From contig NZ_CP059693.1 of NCBI RefSeq assembly GCF_028657945.1, positions 4,898,001 through 4,962,000 on the forward strand: a stretch of 64,000 nt of DNA, written 5' to 3'. The notes under the pieces are model-generated. The model saw only the letters and a program-made list of their open reading frames with translations, was not told the DNA's origin and did not search any database. Below, piece after piece: positions 51,355-61,567 of the stretch (the stretch's first letter is position 1; every line of letters starts with the position of its first letter). The stretch is from Thalassomonas haliotis (lineage in GTDB: Bacteria; Pseudomonadota; Gammaproteobacteria; Enterobacterales; Alteromonadaceae). Position numbers and translations under genes: made by a program.

Positions 51355-53505
51355 ATGAAAACTCGTGTTTTAGCGCCGATAGCCCTGGCTATCGCACTTG
51401 CCGGTTGTCAGTCAGACAACGCCAGCCAGGTGCAGGCTCCAGTTGCAGCAGAGCAAAATATCAATATGGACAATCCGTTTTTCAGCGACTTTACTACACC
51501 CTATGGCATCCCTCCTTTTGAAAAAATAAAGAAAAGCCATTATTTACCGGCTTTTGAGCACGGCATTCAACTCAGCCGCAATGAAATCAATGCCATCGCC
51601 AATAACAGTGCCGCCCCGACCTTTGCAAACACCGTAGAAGCCATGGAAAAATCCGGCGACTTTTTAAACACGGTCAGCAATGTTTTTTACGGCTTAACCG
51701 GTTCTATGTCCGATGATGAAATGCGCGCCATCAACAAGGAAATCTCCCCGAAATTATCGGCGCTAAGCGATGATATCAGCCTTAACCCGGCACTTTTTCA
51801 ACGGGTTAAGGCGGTTTATCAGCAAAAAGATCAGTTAAACCTTAGAGCCGATCAAAAAACCTTATTGGAAACCACCTATAAAGGCTTTATCCGCGGCGGC
51901 GCCAATTTAAATGAAGCAGATAAGAACAGGCTGCGTCAGTTAAACGAAAAACTCAGCAAACTATCGCTGAAATTTGGCGAAAACCTGCTGCACGAAACCA
52001 ACAGCTTTGAAATGGTTGTTGATAACAAGGCCGATCTGGACGGTTTACCCGAAGATATCATCGCCGCCGCTGCCGTTACCGCCACAGAAAGGGGCCATGA
52101 AGGCAAGTGGGTATTCACCACGCACAGACCCAGTAAAAACCCGTTTTTAACTTATTCTACCAAGCGTAAATTGCGGGAAACCATCTACAAAGGTTATACC
52201 GAGCGCGGTAATAACAATGATGAATATGACAATAAAAGCACGGCTTCCGAACTCGCCAGCCTGAGATATCAAAAAGCCAAATTGCTCGGTTATAAAACCC
52301 ATGCAAACTTCGTGTTAGACAATGCTACCGCGAAAACGCCGGAAAATGTCTTTAAGCTGCTGGATAAGGTCTGGCCCGCGGCGTTAAAACAGGCCAAACT
52401 GGAAGCGGCCGATATGCAAAAAATGATCGATGCCGAAGGCGGAAAATTCGAGCTGGCCGCCTGGGACTGGTGGTATTATGCCGAAAAAATTCGTAAAGCA
52501 CGTTACGATCTCGATGCGGCAGCGACTAAGCCTTACTTCTCGCTGGAGTCTACCTTAAAAGGGGTATTCTTTACCGCTGAAAAACTTTGGGGCGTCACCT
52601 TTAAAGAAAGAAGTGACCTGCCTAAATACCATGAAGACGTGCGCACTTTTGAAGTTTACGATAAAGACGGCAGTTATGTCGGCATCTTTATGACAGATCA
52701 CTTTGTACGTGAAAGCAAGCGTGGCGGCGCCTGGATGAGCAGCTTCCGTAAGCAATACCGCATGTACGGCGAAGACGTGACCCCTATTATCTATAACGTC
52801 TTAAATTACCCGCGTCCGGTAGGCGATAAACCGACCCTGCTGACCTTTGACCAGGCATCGACTTTATTCCACGAATTCGGCCATGCCATTCAGGGCCTGC
52901 TTTCCGACGGTTATTACCGCTCGCAAACCGGTACCGCCCTACCGCGTGATTATGTCGAATACCCTTCACAGGTCATGGAAAACTGGATGACAGAGCCAGA
53001 AGTGCTGGCAAACTTTGCCCGTCACTATCAGACCGGCGAAGTCATTCCTATGGAGCTGGTAGAAAAAATCCAGGCTGCAGGCAAGTTTAACCAGGGCTTT
53101 GCCACCACAGAATACCTGGCAGCAGCCCTGCTGGATATGAACTGGCACACCCTGGAAACCGCCGAATTGCAAGATGCCGCTAAGTTCGAAAAAGATATCG
53201 TCACTAAGATAGGGCTGATCGATACCATAGCGCCACGTTACCGCACCGGTTACTTCTCCCATATTTTTGCCGGTGGTTATTCGTCCGGTTATTACGGCTA
53301 CCTGTGGTCAAATACCTATGATGCCGATACCTGGTTAGCCTTTAAAGAGAACGGTATCTTTGACCATACTACCGCCGAGCTTTACCGCAAACATGTCTTG
53401 GAAACCGGCGGTAAGGAAGATCCTGCCATGATGTATCGCCGCTTCCGCGGGCAAGATCCTAAAGTTGAGCCGCTGTTGGAGCGTCGCGGTTTAACCGGTA
53501 AGTAG
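51355..53505 (+). CDS. dcp: M3-family peptidyl-dipeptidase (Dcp-like), lipoprotein
   Basis: 716 residues, the Dcp/oligopeptidase A length. Lipobox LAGC (Cys 19) at the end of the signal peptide. The zinc site is H506-E507-F-G-H510 in FHEFGHAIQGLLSD, with the second-site Glu in the following helix (PSQVMENWM). C-terminal family segments SHIFAGGYSSGYYGYLWS are present. Dcp removes C-terminal dipeptides; E. coli Dcp is not a lipoprotein, whereas this form is envelope-anchored. The start follows GGGGA. Monocistronic with a terminator. Confidence 0.92.
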   Translation: MKTRVLAPIALAIALAGCQSDNASQVQAPVAAEQNINMDNPFFSDFTTPYGIPPFEKIKKSHYLPAFEHGIQLSRNEINAIANNSAAPTFANTVEAMEKSGDFLNTVSNVFYGLTGSMSDDEMRAINKEISPKLSALSDDISLNPALFQRVKAVYQQKDQLNLRADQKTLLETTYKGFIRGGANLNEADKNRLRQLNEKLSKLSLKFGENLLHETNSFEMVVDNKADLDGLPEDIIAAAAVTATERGHEGKWVFTTHRPSKNPFLTYSTKRKLRETIYKGYTERGNNNDEYDNKSTASELASLRYQKAKLLGYKTHANFVLDNATAKTPENVFKLLDKVWPAALKQAKLEAADMQKMIDAEGGKFELAAWDWWYYAEKIRKARYDLDAAATKPYFSLESTLKGVFFTAEKLWGVTFKERSDLPKYHEDVRTFEVYDKDGSYVGIFMTDHFVRESKRGGAWMSSFRKQYRMYGEDVTPIIYNVLNYPRPVGDKPTLLTFDQASTLFHEFGHAIQGLLSDGYYRSQTGTALPRDYVEYPSQVMENWMTEPEVLANFARHYQTGEVIPMELVEKIQAAGKFNQGFATTEYLAAALLDMNWHTLETAELQDAAKFEKDIVTKIGLIDTIAPRYRTGYFSHIFAGGYSSGYYGYLWSNTYDADTWLAFKENGIFDHTTAELYRKHVLETGGKEDPAMMYRRFRGQDPKVEPLLERRGLTGK

Positions 53506-53534
53506 TGATAGTTACGGAATAAATATCCATGTAC

Positions 53535-53563
53535 AAAAAAGCCCTGTTTAACAGGGCTTTTTT
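53535..53563 (+). terminator. Terminator of the M3 peptidase gene
   Basis: AAAAAAGCCCTGT pairs with ACAGGGCTTTTTT around a short TTA loop region. Confidence 0.9.
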
Positions 53564-53610
53564 ATGGACTTCAGTCTAAAGCTAAAGTAGTTATTACCGG
53601 GATAAAACTC

Positions 53611-54039
53611 TTATACTTGGCCCAGCATATAGGCAAATACCGCTGAAAAGGCCGTTTCCTGGTAATTTCTTAAACCGGTATCGCGAAAATCGATATCTAT
53701 CTGGCTTTTTTGCAAGGCTGATTTGATAAAGCTGCCGGAAAGAATTTCCACGTCAAGCTCATCGATTAACTGGATCGCCGCTTCAAGCTTAAAACCCACA
53801 GGACCCCCGGCGAATTTTCCTTTGAGGGCGCGGCCTTTGATCACTACCTTGTCAACATGATAATCGGCCATTAACTTAGCAAAAGTAAACTGAAATTTTT
53901 TCACTTGCTCAGCATCGGCGGCATCTTCGATGCTGACCTTTTGCACCCTGACTTTCGGAATATCAAATAACCCGTTTTGTAATGACATAATACAAACAAT
54001 TGCATCATTACCTTTTAATTCAACACCACATACTTTCAT
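53611..54039 (-). CDS. DUF3010 family protein
   Basis: 142 residues, cytoplasmic, with no signal peptide. The whole protein fits DUF3010 (N-terminal MKVCGVELKGNDAIVC, middle VDKVVIKGRALKGKFAGGPVGFKLEAAIQ), a family of gammaproteobacterial proteins with an RNase-H/RuvC-like beginning. Function unknown. It lies downstream of the chemoreceptor gene on the same strand (63-base gap) and convergent with the M3 peptidase. Confidence 0.8.
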   Translation of the reverse strand: MKVCGVELKGNDAIVCIMSLQNGLFDIPKVRVQKVSIEDAADAEQVKKFQFTFAKLMADYHVDKVVIKGRALKGKFAGGPVGFKLEAAIQLIDELDVEILSGSFIKSALQKSQIDIDFRDTGLRNYQETAFSAVFAYMLGQV

Positions 54040-54102
54040 GGAAAAACCTCATTATTTTTGCGGCGGCTAGTATAAAGCCGCAACCTGCGAATAGCAAAGT
54101 TA

Positions 54103-56124
54103 TTACACTTTAAAGGCATCCACCGAGGCATCAAGTTTTCCGGCCAGATCTGCCACTTGCTTGATATAGTCCTGGGTCGAGGAAGATTTATCACTGCTTT
54201 GCTGACTATAGTCCACCACTTCGCCAATGCTGCTGTTGATATTGTTGCTGAGATCGTTTTGCAGGGTCGCCGACTGGGCAATTTCACTGCTCATGCTGTG
54301 CATTTCCGCGATGGCTTCGGTGATCATTACCAGGGTATTAAGCAACTGGTCGGTGTGCTGCTGACATTGATTGGCCTCGTCTTTACCATTGCTGATATCC
54401 GCTACCGCGCTGGCGGTTTTCTTTTGCAGCGACTGGATCATGGTATCGATTTCTCCCGCCGATTCCTGGGTACGGCTGGCCAGCATACGCACTTCGTCAG
54501 CAACTACGGCAAAACCCCGCCCCGCTTCTCCGGCGCGCGCCGCTTCTATCGCGGCATTTAATGCCAGTAAATTGGTTTGATCGGAAATACTGCGAATGGT
54601 CTCTAAAATACTGCTGATATTTGTCGACTCCTGCTGCAGCACCAACATGACTTCTGAAGTCAGATCCAGGGTACTAACCAAAGTGCCCATATGCTCGTTG
54701 GTAGTATTGGCTATGCCTTTAAGCTCATCGCTTTGCTGCAGGGCGCTGTCCATTTTCTGCTCGGCGTTATTGGCTTTTGCCAGAATGTCATCGGCGCTTA
54801 ATCCCAGCTCATCGGTAACCGCGGTAACTTCCAGCACTGTTTCTTTTTGCCTGAGCAAGGTCTGGGTAACCTCTGCCACCTCTTTGCTGCTTTGCTCTGC
54901 GGCAGTATTTAATACCCGGGTATTATCACCGATATCGGCGATAAGCTTACGCAAATCTGCCACCACCCGGTTAACATTTTTTGATAACTCGCCAAATTCA
55001 TCATCCGAACGTACCTTAAGTTGCCGCGACAAATCGCCCTGGGCAATATAAGACAGCACACGGTTGATACCCCGAAGCGGCCCTATCATAGCGCGCACCG
55101 TAGCAAAAGCGATTGCCACCCCGATCACAAACAATAACACCAGGATCCACAGCGTGATATTTTGCCCGGTTTCAACATTATCAAATACCGCCAGTTGCAG
55201 TTGACTCAGGTTTTTATCCACCGACTCCAACAGCGCATCTATTGCCTCAACCGCCTGCTCTATCTCCTGCTCAGATTGCACCAGCGCCCGGTTAAGCGAG
55301 GTAATTTGCTCCAATTGGCGAACTTTAAGCTCAAAAAGGTTATTTTCGCCGTTCAGTTTTTCTTTTGAACTGTTGAACTCCTCGACAAACTGTTCAATAA
55401 GACCGCCGGTATCATATTCCTCCCCCAGGCGGACTAAAAAAACCAGTTGCTGGGTAATGTTGCCGATCGCAATCTGTATGGTTTCCTGCGCCTGGGTAAC
55501 TTCTTCGGCATTTTCCAATGAAATGATAAGCTTGGTCGCTTCGGTAAGATTAATGGTATAACCTTCCGTTTGCCCGGCAGCGCCGATAATCCGGTCGATC
55601 TGCTGCTGCTTTTCCTCATCTTCGAGGTAAGATAAATCCACCAGCAAAGCACTGGCCTCGTTTAAATGGTTATCCAATATCCTCTGCTGGTTCATCAGAT
55701 CCATTGTAAGATTCAGCTCCCCTTCCCGGGCTGCAAACATCCTGGTAACCGAATCACTGTAATTTTGGTAGTAACCGTTAAAGGCCTGCAGGAACTGTTT
55801 GTTTTTCCCTTCGGATAACATGGCGGTCAAAGGTTTGTGCTGATCAAGCAAACGCCTGCCTTGCAGGTCAAAACGGGCCTTTAATTTGCTTAACGCTTCC
55901 GTAGTGGAGGTAGTAGCGATTAATGCCGATAACTTGGCCTGTTTTAATAACTGAATTTGTATGGCATTACTGTGCCCTAAAGCCGGGATCGCAACCTCAT
56001 CCACCTGATGAGTAGAGTCACCGATTTCGGTTAGAATGCCAATAGAGTTAATACTGGAAACTAACAAAGAAATTAAAATGATGGTAAAGCCAAGGATTAC
56101 CTTATGGGCCACTTTGAGGATCAT
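54103..56124 (-). CDS. Methyl-accepting chemotaxis protein
   Basis: 673 residues: first membrane helix (about 8-28), a long, all-helical periplasmic sensor of about 290 residues, second membrane helix (about 320-345), HAMP domain (to about 400) and the cytoplasmic signalling coiled coil. The invariant hairpin tip reads [20 protein letters not shown]. Sensor length and helical character suggest an HBM-type (double four-helix) ligand domain, as in Pseudomonas McpS; the ligand is unknown. There is no C-terminal CheR-binding pentapeptide (it ends ASVDAFKV). It sits divergent from a TonB receptor, which does not prove a shared ligand. Confidence 0.93.
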   Translation of the reverse strand: MILKVAHKVILGFTIILISLLVSSINSIGILTEIGDSTHQVDEVAIPALGHSNAIQIQLLKQAKLSALIATTSTTEALSKLKARFDLQGRRLLDQHKPLTAMLSEGKNKQFLQAFNGYYQNYSDSVTRMFAAREGELNLTMDLMNQQRILDNHLNEASALLVDLSYLEDEEKQQQIDRIIGAAGQTEGYTINLTEATKLIISLENAEEVTQAQETIQIAIGNITQQLVFLVRLGEEYDTGGLIEQFVEEFNSSKEKLNGENNLFELKVRQLEQITSLNRALVQSEQEIEQAVEAIDALLESVDKNLSQLQLAVFDNVETGQNITLWILVLLFVIGVAIAFATVRAMIGPLRGINRVLSYIAQGDLSRQLKVRSDDEFGELSKNVNRVVADLRKLIADIGDNTRVLNTAAEQSSKEVAEVTQTLLRQKETVLEVTAVTDELGLSADDILAKANNAEQKMDSALQQSDELKGIANTTNEHMGTLVSTLDLTSEVMLVLQQESTNISSILETIRSISDQTNLLALNAAIEAARAGEAGRGFAVVADEVRMLASRTQESAGEIDTMIQSLQKKTASAVADISNGKDEANQCQQHTDQLLNTLVMITEAIAEMHSMSSEIAQSATLQNDLSNNINSSIGEVVDYSQQSSDKSSSTQDYIKQVADLAGKLDASVDAFKV

Positions 56125-56596
56125 AATACTGTCTGCCTGCTTAAAACGTCCGACCAGTTAATCCATAATATTCAAATTAACTGTTGATTGACAAGATAAA
56201 AGTTGTTAATAACATAAATTATTCGCGGCTAAAATTCAGCCGGGGCGAATAAAATCAAGTCCTGCGAGCCTATGGTGATAACAAGATAAAAATAGCGCTT
56301 TCCTGCCTGAAATTTATCATCTGATCAGCATTAACTATAGAATAGACAATACGAAACATATCGTAACAAAAAATCACCTTAGCCATAACCACGGGAAACA
56401 AGCGGGAAAAGCAAAAACTTTTCACAATAAAATCAACAAATAACAACAAACCTGCCCACGCAAACCTCTACCTTATCAGATATTTTCGACAAAGCTAATC
56501 CACATCTGGCTGAAAGTTGCCCCTGCGGCACTTGCCTGTTTCCGTTAACTTATGATAATTCTAACTTTCTCTCATAAATCACCCGCGGGAAATAAC
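56125..56596. other. Intergenic region between divergent chemoreceptor and TonB-receptor genes
   Basis: About 470 bases, AT-rich near the centre. It must contain both promoters. I see no gene and no operator that I can name with confidence. Confidence 0.5.
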
Positions 56597-59194
56597 ATGT
56601 TTTATAAAAAGAAAAACAGCCTGACCCAGGCCATCAGCGGCGCCGGCCATCACCAGGCAAGTATAACCGGCCGCACCGCCCTCAGCTCCCTTGCCTTAGT
56701 CATGGCAGCAGGGGCTTTCACCAGCATCCCGGCCCTGGCCGCACAGGAACAGGCCGAATCGGAGGTCGAACGCATTATCGTCACCGGTACCCGCCGTAAT
56801 GACCGCACTGTTTCTGAAAGCACAGTGCCGATTGATGTAGTCAACATTGAAGATATGACCACCACCGGCCAGCTGGAGGTGAGCCAGGTATTAAGCACCC
56901 TGATCCCCAGCTTCAACTACCCCCATGCCGCCGTAGCCGACGGCACAGATCATGCGCGCCCGGCCGTGCTTCGTGGCCTGGCGCCGGATCATACTTTGGT
57001 ACTGGTTAACGGCAAACGTCGCCACAGCTCGGCGCTGCTTAATTTAAACGGCACCGTAGGGCGTGGCTCTACCGCCGTGGATTTAAATACTATCCCAACC
57101 TCGGCCATTAAAAGCATAGAAATCCTGCGTGACGGCGCCGCGGCACAATATGGCTCGGACGCCATCGCCGGGGTGATCAATATTATTTTAAAAGACCAGG
57201 AAGGCGGCAGCATCAGTGCCACTTACGGTCAATATGAAACCGAAATGGCCGGTTCACCGAAATTAACCGGTATGGGGACCACAGTTAATGACGAAGGCAC
57301 CACAGTACTGGATCCGATCACCGATGGCAACCGCAACCGCAGTGACGGCGGCACCACCACGATTGCCGGCGACTGGGGGACAAATTTAGGCGATGAGGGC
57401 TTTATCCACTTAGCCTTTGAAACCCGCAACCGCCAGGCCACCGACCGCTCTGGCTTTGACCCCCGAGAGCAATATGCCCGCATTGGAGATCCGGAAACTG
57501 GCGAGCTGGACCCACGCGAGTTCACCTTTGACCGCTACAACCACAAATTCGGCAAGGCGGATATAGACGATCTGGCGCTGTTTTATAACTTCGGCTGGTA
57601 TCTCAGCGAACAAAGCGAACTCTACTCTTTCGGTTCGTATGCCAAACGCGACGGCCTCTCCGGTGGTTTTTACCGCCGTGCCAACGACAGCCGCAACGTA
57701 GAAGAAATCTACCCCGACGGTTTCCTGCCCCATATTGCCACTGAGGTTAAAGATCACTCCCTGGCCCTGGGCGTGCGCGGAGAAAGCGGCGACTGGGACT
57801 GGGATCTGAGCACAAATTACGGCAAAAACGATTTTAGTTTCGGGGTGGAAAACAGCCTTAATACCTCCATGGGCGTTGACAGCCCGACAGAGTTTGACAA
57901 TGGCAGCCTGGTTTATGAACAAACCCTGGTCAATTTCAGCGCCAATAACAGCTTTGATTTTGGCCTGCCCAACGAAGTATTTGTTGCCCTGGGCGCGGAA
58001 TACCGTCATGAAAACTACCAGATAAACGCCGGCGAAGAAGCTTCTTACACCACAATATTAGATGAAAATGGCGACCCGGTCGGCCCGGGAGGCGCCCAGG
58101 TATTAGCCGGATTCGCACCTGAGAGTGAAGTGGATCGCAGCCGCCATAATATCGCCCTGTTTGTTGAATTTGACAGCGATCTTAGTGACAACCTCAACAC
58201 TTCCTATGCCGCCCGCTATGAAGACTACAGTGATTTTGGTTCATCCTTTAACCATAAAATCGCCGCCCGTTATGAAGTCAGCGATACCCTGGCGTTTCGC
58301 GGCGCGATCAGTACAGGCTTTAAAGCTCCGTCGTTAGCCCAGACCAGCTATAAATCTGTCGCCACGGTTTTTGAAAACGGCGTGCCTAATGAAGTGGGCA
58401 TTTTCCCGGTTGATCACAGTGCCGCTCAGGCACTGGGGGCCAGTCAGTTAGAAGCGGAAGAGTCGGTGAATGCCACCTTAGGTTTTGTCTATCAGCTGGA
58501 CAACTTTAACCTGACTGTTGATGCCTACCGTATCACCATAGATGACCGCATCGTGTTATCGGAAAACCTGAGCGGCGATGAAGTCGAAGCCATCTTAGTC
58601 GCTGCCGGTGAACTCAACACCCAGCGCGCCCGCTTCTTTACCAATGCCATAGATACCACCACTAAAGGCATAGACATAGTGGCCACTTATGATCTGGAAC
58701 TTAATTCCTATGGTTCATTAGCTTTAAGTGCCGCCTTAAACTTCAACGACACCGAAGTCACTCACCTTAAAGCGAACCCGGAAGAATTGAACTCGCTGGG
58801 CGATGATTACGTGCTGTTTTCCGACCGGGAAATAGCCCGCTTTGAAAAAGGCACCCCCAAGGATAAATATAACCTGGCCGCCACCTGGACCCTGGATGAG
58901 TTAACCGCCACCTTGCGCGCCACCCGTTACGGTGAGGTAACCGACGCTTCCAGCGATCCCGACAACCATGAGGTCTTAGCGGCCAAATGGATCACGGATC
59001 TGGATGTCAGTTACCAGCTCACCGAAAACTTGCAGCTGGCAGTCGGGGCCAATAACCTGTTTGATCAGTACCCGCAGGACACCGTCAGCAATATAGGTTC
59101 CACCACCTTTAACCGGATATTCCCTTATTCGGGTTTCTCGGCTTACGGTATCGACGGCCGCTTTATTTACGGCCGGGTCAGTTATAGCTTTTAA
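56597..59194 (+). CDS. TonB-dependent outer-membrane receptor
   Basis: 865 residues from the ATG at 56597 (an ATG at 56552 adds 15 residues). A long signal peptide ends SIPALAA. Then comes a TonB-box-like segment (EVERIIVTGTRR), a plug domain (about 50-170; PAVLRGLAPDHTLVLVNGKRRH and EILRDGAAAQYGSDAIAGVINII) and a 22-strand beta-barrel ending in the aromatic YGRVSYSF. It imports a large or scarce nutrient across the outer membrane; the substrate is not evident. No TonB/ExbBD genes are adjacent. A GC hairpin (59211-59231) follows without a T tract. Confidence 0.94.
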   Translation: MFYKKKNSLTQAISGAGHHQASITGRTALSSLALVMAAGAFTSIPALAAQEQAESEVERIIVTGTRRNDRTVSESTVPIDVVNIEDMTTTGQLEVSQVLSTLIPSFNYPHAAVADGTDHARPAVLRGLAPDHTLVLVNGKRRHSSALLNLNGTVGRGSTAVDLNTIPTSAIKSIEILRDGAAAQYGSDAIAGVINIILKDQEGGSISATYGQYETEMAGSPKLTGMGTTVNDEGTTVLDPITDGNRNRSDGGTTTIAGDWGTNLGDEGFIHLAFETRNRQATDRSGFDPREQYARIGDPETGELDPREFTFDRYNHKFGKADIDDLALFYNFGWYLSEQSELYSFGSYAKRDGLSGGFYRRANDSRNVEEIYPDGFLPHIATEVKDHSLALGVRGESGDWDWDLSTNYGKNDFSFGVENSLNTSMGVDSPTEFDNGSLVYEQTLVNFSANNSFDFGLPNEVFVALGAEYRHENYQINAGEEASYTTILDENGDPVGPGGAQVLAGFAPESEVDRSRHNIALFVEFDSDLSDNLNTSYAARYEDYSDFGSSFNHKIAARYEVSDTLAFRGAISTGFKAPSLAQTSYKSVATVFENGVPNEVGIFPVDHSAAQALGASQLEAEESVNATLGFVYQLDNFNLTVDAYRITIDDRIVLSENLSGDEVEAILVAAGELNTQRARFFTNAIDTTTKGIDIVATYDLELNSYGSLALSAALNFNDTEVTHLKANPEELNSLGDDYVLFSDREIARFEKGTPKDKYNLAATWTLDELTATLRATRYGEVTDASSDPDNHEVLAAKWITDLDVSYQLTENLQLAVGANNLFDQYPQDTVSNIGSTTFNRIFPYSGFSAYGIDGRFIYGRVSYSF

Positions 59195-59479
59195 TCAAGC
59201 AGGAAATTAAGCGCCGGTCCCTGGCCGGCGCCAACAACATATGTGCCGCCATTTCCCCTGTCAGAGCACAGAGAATGGCAGGCACATTGATACCTTAAGC
59301 AAGCGGTTTTCACCGCTGTCACTGCCTCTGAAACATTAAGAAACACCTTTTCCGTGCAAATGCCCCTTCTATAAGCCTTATAACATTGAAAAAACCTGCT
59401 AATACAAGGCACACTTAGCTAGATAACTAACATAAAAGTTAACATAAAAGTTAAAACAAAAATTTTACCGGGGAAAATC

Positions 59480-61339
59480 ATGCCTTTTAAAAAATCTTTG
59501 CTTGCCTTAGCACTCTCGGCGGGCTTAATCAGCGGCTGCTCACTCGACCGTACCAGCCAGCAAAATAACACAGGAAATGTCGCCCAAGACACGCAAAAGA
59601 TGGCTGAACAGCTGAGCGAGTCGGAAAAAGCCAACAAGCTCTTTGATACTATCTTTATGGAAGGAGTCAACCGCAATCCCTTGTTTCAAACCTATATAGG
59701 CTTAAAAACCAATTATGATAAGTGGCATGATTTATCCGAAGAAAACGCCTATAAAGAGCTGGAATTTGCCAAAAAGGACTTAGCGCGCATCCGGACCCTG
59801 GATACCGATAAACTCGATGCCCAAACCAGGCTCAACTACCAGTTGCTTGAGCAGGAGCTAAAAGACACCATCAGCGACTTTAAATGGCGCCACCACAACT
59901 ACCCGGTGAACCAGATGCACGGTATCCATGCCCAGCTGCCCGCCGTCATGATTAATATGCACAGCATAGACAATGCCCAGCAGGCCCGGGATTATATCAG
60001 CCGCCTGCACGGCACCGAAAAACTGTTGAAGCAATTAATTGAACAACTGCGCATCCGCGAACATAAAGGCATTATTGCGCCGAAATTTGTTTTTGGCCAC
60101 GTGATCCGCGATTCGAAAAACCTGTTAACCGGCGCGCCGTTTGACAATACTGCCCCCAGCACTTTACTGAATGACTTTACCGGCAAAGTCAACAAACTCG
60201 ATATCAGCGAGCAGGAGAAAAGCACGCTGATCAAAGACGCCAACAACGCCCTGCTGACCGGCTACCAGTCGGGCTACCAGGCCTTAATCGATTACCTGGT
60301 GAAGCTCGAATCCAAGGCCGATACCCGGGACGGGGCCTGGAAACTGCCCGACGGCGAAGCCTTTTATAACCGCGCCCTGCAAAACACCACCACCACAGAT
60401 CTCACCGCCAGTGAAATCCACCAGATAGGCTTAAACGAGGTCAAACGCATTCACCGGGAAATGTCGGTGATCATGAAAAAAGTCGGCTTTAAAGGCACAC
60501 TCAATGAGTTCTTCGACTTTATGCGCCACGACCCGCAATTTTATTATGCCAACGATGAAGCAGGCCGCAGCCGCTACCTCAAGGAAGCCACGGCGATTAT
60601 CGACAACATGAAAACCGAGCTGGATAAGTTGTTTATCAAGTTACCCAAAGCCGACTTAGTGGTAAAAAAGGTAGAAGCCTTCAGGGAAAAGTCCGCCGGT
60701 AAGGCCTTTTACCAGCAACCGGCCCCGGACGGCTCACGCCCGGGTTATTATTATGCCAACCTGTACGACATGGCGGCAATGCCGGTTTACCAGATGGAAG
60801 CCCTGGCTTTTCACGAGGGTATTCCGGGCCACCATATGCAAAACGCCTTAAAACTCGAACAGGAAAATATGCCGATGTTTCGTAAATTCGGCGATTACAC
60901 CGCCTATGGCGAAGGCTGGGGATTGTATTCCGAATTCTTACCCAAAGAAATTGGCTTCTACCAGGATCCCTACTCGGACTTTGGCCGTTTAGCCATGGAA
61001 TTATGGCGAGCCTGCCGCCTGGTGGTGGATACCGGCATCCACGAGAAAAAGTGGACCCGGGCCCAGGGCATTGAATATTACGCCAGCAACACCCCCAATG
61101 CCCAGTCCGACGTGATAAAAATGGTGGAACGCCATGTGGTGATGCCGTCCCAGGCCACCGCCTATAAGATCGGCATGTTAAAAATCCTCGAATTACGGGA
61201 AAAAGCCAAACAGGCTTTAGGCAGCAAGTTCGATATCCGCGAATTTCATGACGTAGTCTTAAGCCGGGGAGAGCTGCCGCTTAATGTGCTTGAAACCATG
61301 ATAGATAACTATATTAGCGAGAGTAAGGCTAAGGCTTAA
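59480..61339 (+). CDS. DUF885 family zinc metallopeptidase, lipoprotein
   Basis: 619 residues with a lipoprotein signal (ISGCS, Cys about 20). The DUF885 zinc motif is H445-E446-G-I-P-G-H-H in ALAFHEGIPGHHMQNAL, followed by the family segment YGEGWGLYSEFLPKEIG. These envelope proteins are thought to be peptidases or carboxypeptidases; activity on a defined substrate is not known from sequence. The ATG follows GGGGAAA. A terminator follows. It is one of three lipoprotein metallopeptidases in the window. Confidence 0.9.
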   Translation: MPFKKSLLALALSAGLISGCSLDRTSQQNNTGNVAQDTQKMAEQLSESEKANKLFDTIFMEGVNRNPLFQTYIGLKTNYDKWHDLSEENAYKELEFAKKDLARIRTLDTDKLDAQTRLNYQLLEQELKDTISDFKWRHHNYPVNQMHGIHAQLPAVMINMHSIDNAQQARDYISRLHGTEKLLKQLIEQLRIREHKGIIAPKFVFGHVIRDSKNLLTGAPFDNTAPSTLLNDFTGKVNKLDISEQEKSTLIKDANNALLTGYQSGYQALIDYLVKLESKADTRDGAWKLPDGEAFYNRALQNTTTTDLTASEIHQIGLNEVKRIHREMSVIMKKVGFKGTLNEFFDFMRHDPQFYYANDEAGRSRYLKEATAIIDNMKTELDKLFIKLPKADLVVKKVEAFREKSAGKAFYQQPAPDGSRPGYYYANLYDMAAMPVYQMEALAFHEGIPGHHMQNALKLEQENMPMFRKFGDYTAYGEGWGLYSEFLPKEIGFYQDPYSDFGRLAMELWRACRLVVDTGIHEKKWTRAQGIEYYASNTPNAQSDVIKMVERHVVMPSQATAYKIGMLKILELREKAKQALGSKFDIREFHDVVLSRGELPLNVLETMIDNYISESKAKA

Positions 61340-61377
61340 TACTGAACCGCCAAGTCGAATTGGCAAAGATTAACAAG

Positions 61378-61407
61378 AAAGCCCTGAACAAGTATCAGGG
61401 CTTTTTT
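61378..61407 (+). terminator. Terminator of the DUF885 gene
   Basis: AAAGCCCTGA pairs with TCAGGGCTTT around a 7-base loop, followed by TTTT. Confidence 0.9.
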
Positions 61408-61567
61408 ATTTGCCTCCCGCCCGGCCACGAAAGTCTACGTAGACATTTACATACCAAGCCAACAAAAAACAATTTCTAACATTTTTATCACAAAAATCAT
61501 ACAAGCATAACTAGCGACAATAATTCCACGCGGGTAAAATTCCCCACTTTTCCCGGAGGTTATCCAA

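Noticed and set aside
59211-59231. GC-rich hairpin after the TonB receptor gene as terminator
   Set aside because: A perfect 7-bp stem, but no T tract follows, so it is not called as an intrinsic terminator.
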